Source: Ophiothrix spiculata
Lineage: Eukaryota > Echinodermata > Ophiuroidea > Amphilepidida > Ophiotrichidae
DNA length: 23,782 nt
Assembly (NCBI GenBank): GCA_000969725.1
Contig: JXSR01S010014.1
Reading direction: 5' to 3' (one strand)
A program made the translations under genes and the position numbers. This document shows, in pieces, positions 19,021-23,782 of the stretch (positions are counted from its first letter, which is position 1; each line of letters begins with the position of its first letter). Under the pieces are notes generated by a model. It had not been told where the DNA came from. It ran no database searches and saw only the letters and a list, made by a program, of their open reading frames with translations.

Positions 19021-19330
19021 GTACAAAAGGTTATGAACTTTTCTGCCGGTCAATTAACAAGGTATCTGTACTGTCAGTATACGCAAAGTATCATGTTATC
19101 CCAAGATAAACTTCTATGATGGGGGTGCGATGGGGAGGCTCAAGCGTATTCGGGATATTCAGGATTGTTCTTTTTCACTAACACAAAAGGTTATGAACTT
19201 TCCTACTGGTCAATTAGCAAGGCATCTATGCTGTTAGTATGCATGTATCATGTTATCCTAAGGCAAACTGGTATGATGTTGAGGAAACAATGGGGAGGCT
19301 CAAGCGTATGTACTTATAAAATCTTGGCAT
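19021..19330. repeat. 160-bp direct repeat pair
   Basis: AAAAGGTTATGAACTT recurs at 19025 and 19185, followed by GGTCAATTA(A/G)CAAGG, GTATCATGTTATCC and ATGGGGAGGCTCAAGCGTAT in both copies. A decayed version of the same doublet is at about 20880-21180. Confidence 0.75.
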
Positions 19331-19482
19331 TAAAAGATCATCTGTTGGTAAATACATGAATATGTTCGTCCTCAACCAATTTTAGTGGCAGAAATTAGAA
19401 AGTTAATTTTTTACAGGACTCAAACAGACCCAAATATCACCCATGTTTAAGCTCTGTGGCTCACGATGCCATTGCATATATC

Positions 19483-19913
19483 TAAATTCTGATACACGTA
19501 TCAGAATTAGGATATAGAGGGGTTTCCGAATTCTCATACGCCTGTTGTTGCGCAGGTAACAAATTGATAGCGCAAGCTGCCGAGTACATGCAGAAAATCT
19601 TTCTTGCATATACGATAAATGTATCTGTGAAAATGTCATTTCTATCCGTGCAATTTCAGCGGAACAGCTTCGCAATATGTCCAGATCACAGAAAGCAAAA
19701 TAATTTGGCCAAATCTTTGTTAGAATTAGATGATAAATACCTATATAAATGATGATATTGTTATTGAATTTTGTACATACCGCTATGGTGCGCGGCGAAG
19801 CTGAATATTAATTTCAACTGATAACCCGTATCAGCTGTTTTTAATCCAAATTCAGATACGGGTATCAGAATATTGATACGGGGTATCTAAATTCAGATAC
19901 GTATCCGAATTGT
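19483..19913. mobile_element. Candidate palindrome-ended element
   Basis: The left end contains a perfect palindrome AATTCTGATAC-AC-GTATCAGAATT (19485-19508). The right end carries repeated TCAGATACGGGTATC and AATTCAGATACGTATCCGAA motifs, which in inverse resemble the left end. The segment is absent from the paralogous unit, so it is probably an insertion. Exact ends and target duplication are not resolved. Confidence 0.5.
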
Positions 19914-20155
19914 GAGTTCTGCCGAACCGATATGCAGTCATGGGCACCAGTTTAATCCATAACATTAAAAAAGTTACTTTCTCTTTATGCTGATGATATG
20001 CAACAATGGGGCAAGCTACACAAAAGCTTGGGATGTCTACCTAATGACACGTCAACCAGATGTGGATTTATGCTGCGTATTCAACTACGCATATGTATTT
20101 CTGCTTGGGCATTATACCTATCCGTCCTACCAAGTCGCTCGTAAACGTGCACACT

Positions 20156-20357
20156 GTTAGAACGCGGATTAAAATTTTAATCAACACGGATTACCTAGTG
20201 AACCACTCATTTGTTGGTTAAAAAGTTTAACCAATAAGCTTAAAATTTTAATCCCCATTAGCAGAAATTTAATCTTGTTGGTTAAACTTTTTAACCCACA
20301 AATGAGTGGTTCACTAGGTAATCCGCGTTGATTAAAATATTAATCCGCGTTCTAACG
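20156..20357. mobile_element. 202-bp foldback element with 9-bp target duplication (Mutator-like)
   Basis: Arms at 20156-20238 and 20274-20356 are inverse copies at 79 of 83 positions, starting GTTAGAACGCGGATTAA. They enclose a 35-bp loop. GTGCACACT flanks both sides directly (20147-20155, 20358-20366). Long arms and a 9-bp duplication fit Mutator-like elements; an 8-bp reading would fit hAT. The arms hold nested palindromes GATTAAAATTTTAATC and GGTTAAAAAGTTTAACC. Confidence 0.8.
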
Positions 20358-20988
20358 GTGCACACTCATAGTGTGTGAGAGGCACAAATGTATGCACATG
20401 GATTTTACATCCAAAGCCCTTGTGTAGCAGTCCCCAAACATTGTAGCATGTTAATGATTGAAGTTCATTGCTCTTATAGAAACAAACCGAATCAAATGAA
20501 GATTAAATGAGAAGCGGTATGTTGTTGACATTAGCATCCGATTGGTCAGTGACTTGTATTGTTTCATGGGTAACTGAATAGCTCATTCAGGCAGATGTGG
20601 GTTAACTATGGACTTGGTTTACACCTAATTGACCAAAGTGTGGTGAATCAACTTGGAGTGGAAAAAAGGGCATGAACACTTAAAGGGTATAGACAAAGGT
20701 AACAAAATATAATGTTTAGCATTTGGTTTTTAAAAAGAAGCAAACATATTATGATTTAGTCATTCTCTACTTAGAGCAATTTATACTTTTCATGGGTCTC
20801 CTTGTCTCAGAGTTTTTCAGAGTAGAAATATCTAGACGATGACGAAATATGCAGTAGACCTTTACACATCTCTCTCCAGTACATAAGAATATGAACTTTC
20901 TACTGGTCAATTAGCAAGGCATCTTTGCCGTCAGTACACACAAAGTATCATATTAGAGGAGGATATCCCAAGAAAAACTTGTATGACA

Positions 20989-21002
20989 GGGGGGGGGGGG
21001 GG
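20989..21002. repeat. G14 homopolymer
   Basis: Fourteen G after GACA. The matching position in unit 1 reads ATGATGGGGGTGCG, so the tract expanded from a G5 stretch in place rather than arriving with a transposon. Confidence 0.7.
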
Positions 21003-21599
21003 TGAGGAAGACAGATGAGTGGTGGGTTGGCTCAAGCATATTATTAATAGTATTCTTGGTTATTTTTCACTAGTACAACGACCATCATTGCTTTTAGTAT
21101 ACACAAAGTATCATGATATCCCAAGATACCCTGCGGAAACTACAGGGAGGCTCAAGTGTATTTGCGTTATAAAATCTTTGTCATTTAACTGGCCAGTAAC
21201 TTAAAGTATTATCAGTTTGCTTAATATGTAATGATTTGATGTACATGGTCATGTTTCTTGTAACCCAAGTGACAGAAATAGGTACTGGACATAGAGTTAT
21301 AGAAGAGGAGATATCAGACTTGTTGCCATTTTTATTCCTGCATGGGTATCAAATTTTTTTTACCGCTGGTGCATAAGATTTTGCTTTAATGCATGAATAT
21401 TGACAAAATGGACATATGCAGTTTGGTGTATCATTTGCAAAAAGTAAACTTTGCAACGGTTAGTTTTAACATGCGACCAAATTTCTGCACCTAAAGATCA
21501 TTTTGATGGGACTCAAGCAGACTGAAATACCCCAATTTGATGTTCATGTATGACAATGCCATTACACACGGGGGTATGTGAGGTGGGTATCTGCCCATT

Positions 21600-21787
21600 A
21601 AAAATGGTTTGCCTCGTATATATATATATATTTTTTTAAGAAAAAAGTACCGGGAAGGTGAATCAAATTGGTGAAAGAAGAATAAAAGTACAGTGGATAT
21701 ACCCTAAACAAACAAAAACATTTTAATATTTGTAACAGTAACAAAGATACTTTATCTCTGTGTTTACAGACCATTCTGTTGAGTTAA
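21600..21787. other. No gene; TA microsatellite
   Basis: A (TA)n tract at about 21618-21631 followed by T7. No further structure is seen in this stretch. Confidence 0.4.
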
Positions 21788-22043
21788 TGATCAAAATTCA
21801 TCACCCTTATTAGGAACAAGCCAAATCAAAATGTAGATTTAATGAGAAGCGGTATATTGTTAACATTGCAGATGATCTGGTCAGTGACATGTATTGTTTC
21901 ATGGGTAACTGGATAGCTCATTCAGACAGATATGGTTAAATGTGAACTTAGTTTTCACCTAATTGACCAAACTGGAGGTGAATAAACTTGCTTTAATAGC
22001 TTTTATTTATACATTTTTAAAACCGAAAAAAAGCTATCTTATA

Positions 22044-22488
22044 TGTGACCCGTCATATTGAAAGGTACCTTAAGAATCCAAAATTGATTTGTTGGTCTCA
22101 TCTGAAAGATTATATTTTAAGCTTTAAAATGACACCTTGCTTTTGGTTATTGGATGCTCGATTGCAAAGTTACATCCAAATTGGTAAAAAGCATCGGGCT
22201 GATTCAGAAAACTATAGTTCTGAGAAAATTGAGTTTAAAGTTTCTCTGTACTGGTAAAACTTAAATGGAGAAAGGATTTTTATCTGGGGTTTTAAAATAC
22301 TTGTATTATGTTTTGGATGTTGGAACCTGATTAATATGATAGAATACACTTCAAAGGTAACTTTGAACGTTTTTGATGAAATTAAAAATTCAACCTTGGA
22401 CGTGATTTTTGACTATGCTCGGCTTCAATGGCCTGTATCTCTCAATTTTACTATGCTAATAAGGTTCCTTTTGATATGACGGGTCACA
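22044..22488. mobile_element. TA-flanked MITE with TGTGACCCGTCATAT termini
   Basis: Left TGTGACCCGTCATATTGAAA (22044-22063) and right read inward TGTGACCCGTCATATCAAAA are inverted for 29 bases with three mismatches. TA flanks both ends (22042-22043, 22489-22490). The 445-bp interior holds a 70-codon frame with LSFKMTPC. It shares a 27-bp module, TTTAAGCTTTAAAATGACAC continuing CTTGCTT (22116-22142), with the unrelated-ended element at 15350-15599. Confidence 0.75.
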
Positions 22489-22510
22489 TATTATCTATAT
22501 GATTCTATAT

Positions 22511-22746
22511 GTGATAACTCACCCTGAAAAGGGGAACTTTTCGACAGAACACTTTTCGAGAAACTTGTGAAAATAGGCAGCATAAAATAGGAATTTCCAG
22601 CAGATTTTCTGTTGTCAAATTTGATTGGCGTGATCTATTTCAACGTGAAAGATGTCATTTAAAGCTTAGAAAATGCTTCAACAGATGAAATGACAAAATC
22701 AAAATTGATATCATCTGCAAAGTCCCCCGTTCGGGTGAGCCATCAC
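22511..22746 (-). mobile_element. MITE with 4-bp target duplication, copy 2, inverted
   Basis: It is the reverse-orientation copy of 15350-15599. The left end is GTGATAACTCACCCTGAAAA and the right end CCCCCGTTCGGGTGAGCCAT then CAC. ATAT flanks both sides (22507-22510, 22747-22750). The shared interior includes TCAACAGATGAAATGACAAA and AGCAGATTTTCTGTTG. It begins 22 bp after the preceding MITE. Confidence 0.75.
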
Positions 22747-22750
22747 ATAT

Positions 22751-22969
22751 ATTCTATATCCACATAGGAACTCGATACAACTTGCAAAAATAACTTTTGA
22801 TAAAAAGGTTGCGTACCCAACTCTGCATAAAATGTCAGTGCCAATTAGTCTTGAGCAGCTGTTCATAGTACATAAACATCCTGGCTATCAGGTGCATTGA
22901 TGATGCACCTTGTGAGCAAAGAGAGAAATGAAGGTCATCGTGTCAGCAGAATGGAGCTTTGAAAATGAC
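22751..22969. other. No gene recognised
   Basis: Short spacer. It contains GGTGCATTGATGATGCACC (22891-22909), a perfect hairpin GGTGCAT-TGATG-ATGCACC. Confidence 0.5.
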
Positions 22970-22979
22970 CTTTTTCTCC

Positions 22980-23304
22980 TGGGGGGGGGGGTTACTTACA
23001 TTGACAAGGTATACATATATGTGCCTGCCTTTTTGGGGTGGATTTTTCACAGATTTGGTATAGCCATCGGGTGTTTTTCATCTCAGATTAATGCTCCCAA
23101 TTTTCATAAATTGGGTGCTTTTTCGGGCAAATTTGCAAAAAAAGCACCCAATTTGAGTACAATCGGGTGCTTTTCCATCAAAATTGGTATATTGATGGGT
23201 GGGTTTTTGAGCCAAAAATAGGTATAGAGATGGTCAGTTTTTCAGAGTCCAGCAGGCACATACCCGTGCTCTCTTTTTTTTTTTTAAGAACCCCCCCCCC
23301 CGGT
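22980..23304. mobile_element. Element bounded by G11 and C11 with 10-bp direct flanks
   Basis: G11 (22981-22991) and C11 (23291-23301) form the ends of a segment flanked by CTTTTTCTCC on both sides (22970-22979, 23305-23314). The interior carries irregular repeats of (A/T)CGGGTGCTTTTTC and TTGGTATAG. A 97-codon frame across it translates these repeats (GCFS, GAFSGKF, GCFSIK) and is not a gene. The duplication suggests real transposition; 9-10 bp is the Mutator range, but the superfamily is unassigned. Confidence 0.6.
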
Positions 23305-23343
23305 CTTTTTCTCCATTGCACTATTTTGCTTGCATGTGTCAAC

Positions 23344-23740
23344 TAAGTTTTTTGAAGATTGATGTTGAAGCTTCCTTGGTTATTTTTGAAACCCTGTTTT
23401 TTTAAAGGTTTTGTTTCATCAAATCTTTTAGGAAAATGTGTTTGAAGATTAATTTACCGGGTGAAAGCTTAACGTTGAAGCTTCCTTGATTTCTTTGGAA
23501 ACCATATTTTTAAAAAGGTTTTGTTTCAGCAATTCTTTTATGAAAATGTGTTTGAAGATTAATTTACCGGGTGAAAGCTTAACGTTGAAGCTTCCTTGAT
23601 TTCTTTGGAAACCCTGTTTTTAAAAAGGCTATGTTTCCAGCAAATATTTTAGGAAAAGGTGTTTGAGGATTAATTTACCAGATGAAAGCTTAATCTTGAA
23701 GCTTCCTTGACTTCTTTTGAAATCCTGTTTTTAACCCATG
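23344..23740. repeat. 110-bp tandem repeat, about 3.5 copies
   Basis: TTGAAGCTTCCTTG recurs at 23365, 23475, 23585 and 23695 (period 110-111). Shared sequence includes AAAATGTGTTTGAAGATTAA and ACCGGGTGAAAGCTTAACG. The first copy lacks about 20 bp and the last is the most diverged. It is a minisatellite-like array with no coding signal. Confidence 0.85.
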
Positions 23741-23782
23741 CACGCAGTGCCTGGGTTTATCTAACCATGATCATGTCTATCG

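Larger units (their letters stand above)
18320..20650. repeat. Second segmental duplication, unit 1
   Basis: Blocks of this unit reappear in the same order at 20700-21990: CATTCT..TAC (about 18346), TATACTTTTCA (18856), TCTAGACGATGAC (18974), a direct repeat pair (19021-19330), ATGCCATT (19468), and GTATTGTTTCATGGGTAACT (about 20555). Unit 1 is about 1 kb longer because it carries three insertions (18367-18855, about 19483-19913, 20156-20357). Confidence 0.7.
20700..21990. repeat. Second segmental duplication, unit 2
   Basis: It is collinear with unit 1 but lacks its three insertions. Matching blocks include ATATCTAGACGATGAC (20828), CTACTGGTCAATTAGCAAGGCA (near 20900), AGGGAGGCTCAAG (about 21143), ATGCCATTACA (21556), ATGAGAAGCGGTAT (21841) and TCATGGGTAACT (about 21899). 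A G14 tract (20989-21002) interrupts the first sub-repeat. Confidence 0.7.

Noticed and set aside
22928..23221. 97-codon plus-strand frame
   Set aside because: It spans the boundary and interior of the G11/C11 element, and its peptide is a translation of the element's irregular repeats; the start lies outside the element.

Overview
The window looks like non-coding nuclear DNA from a eukaryote. It is AT-rich, has no long conserved reading frame on either strand, no operon structure and no bacterial ribosome-binding sites. It is packed with short inverted-repeat transposons, a tRNA-headed SINE and a LINE 3' end. The SINE style (tRNA head, body with TTTACTC, AAATC tail), the poly-G tracts running into TTACTT or TACTC, and the density of MITEs suggest a marine invertebrate, possibly a deuterostome. 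That assignment is from memory of repeat styles and is weak. No host gene can be called with confidence; the window is probably intergenic or intronic.

Layout. 1-4.4 kb: an inverted repeat cut by the window edge, a 17-bp perfect hairpin, a G13 tract, a 46-bp tandem pair, a 613-bp transposon-like repeat carrying iterated GTCACAAACGTTAC motifs (second copy at 9.3-9.9 kb) and a 121-bp MITE. 4.4-8.0 kb: a tandem segmental triplication. Unit 2 differs in length from unit 1 almost exactly by four extra copies of a 47-bp block; unit 3 is truncated and interrupted by a 696-bp PIF/Harbinger-like element whose empty site is preserved in unit 2. 8-12.6 kb: mostly featureless apart from the second 2.9-kb-type repeat and small tandem repeats. 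12.6-14.3 kb: an 86-bp hAT-like palindrome, a TTAA-flanked element, and a minus-strand LINE 3' end split by two nested DNA transposons (hAT-like, 8-bp target duplication; CACTA-like, TTA duplication). Removing each element with one target copy restores the LINE reading frame to its stop codon. 14.8-18.9 kb: a row of non-autonomous transposons (two Harbinger-like, one TTAA type, one Tc1/mariner-like with perfect termini, one with 4-bp duplications) plus the SINE. 18.3-22.0 kb: a second tandem segmental duplication, its first unit inflated by three insertions. 22.0-23.3 kb: a TA-flanked MITE, an inverted second copy of the 15.35-kb element, and an element bounded by G11 and C11. 23.34-23.74 kb: a 110-bp tandem repeat.

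Together the parts record layered insertion and duplication rather than a pathway. The strongest conclusions come from internal controls: paralogous empty sites and a LINE frame that reads through once insertions are subtracted. One element, at 6980-7675, carries a 77-codon frame in a strong start context that I do not recognise.
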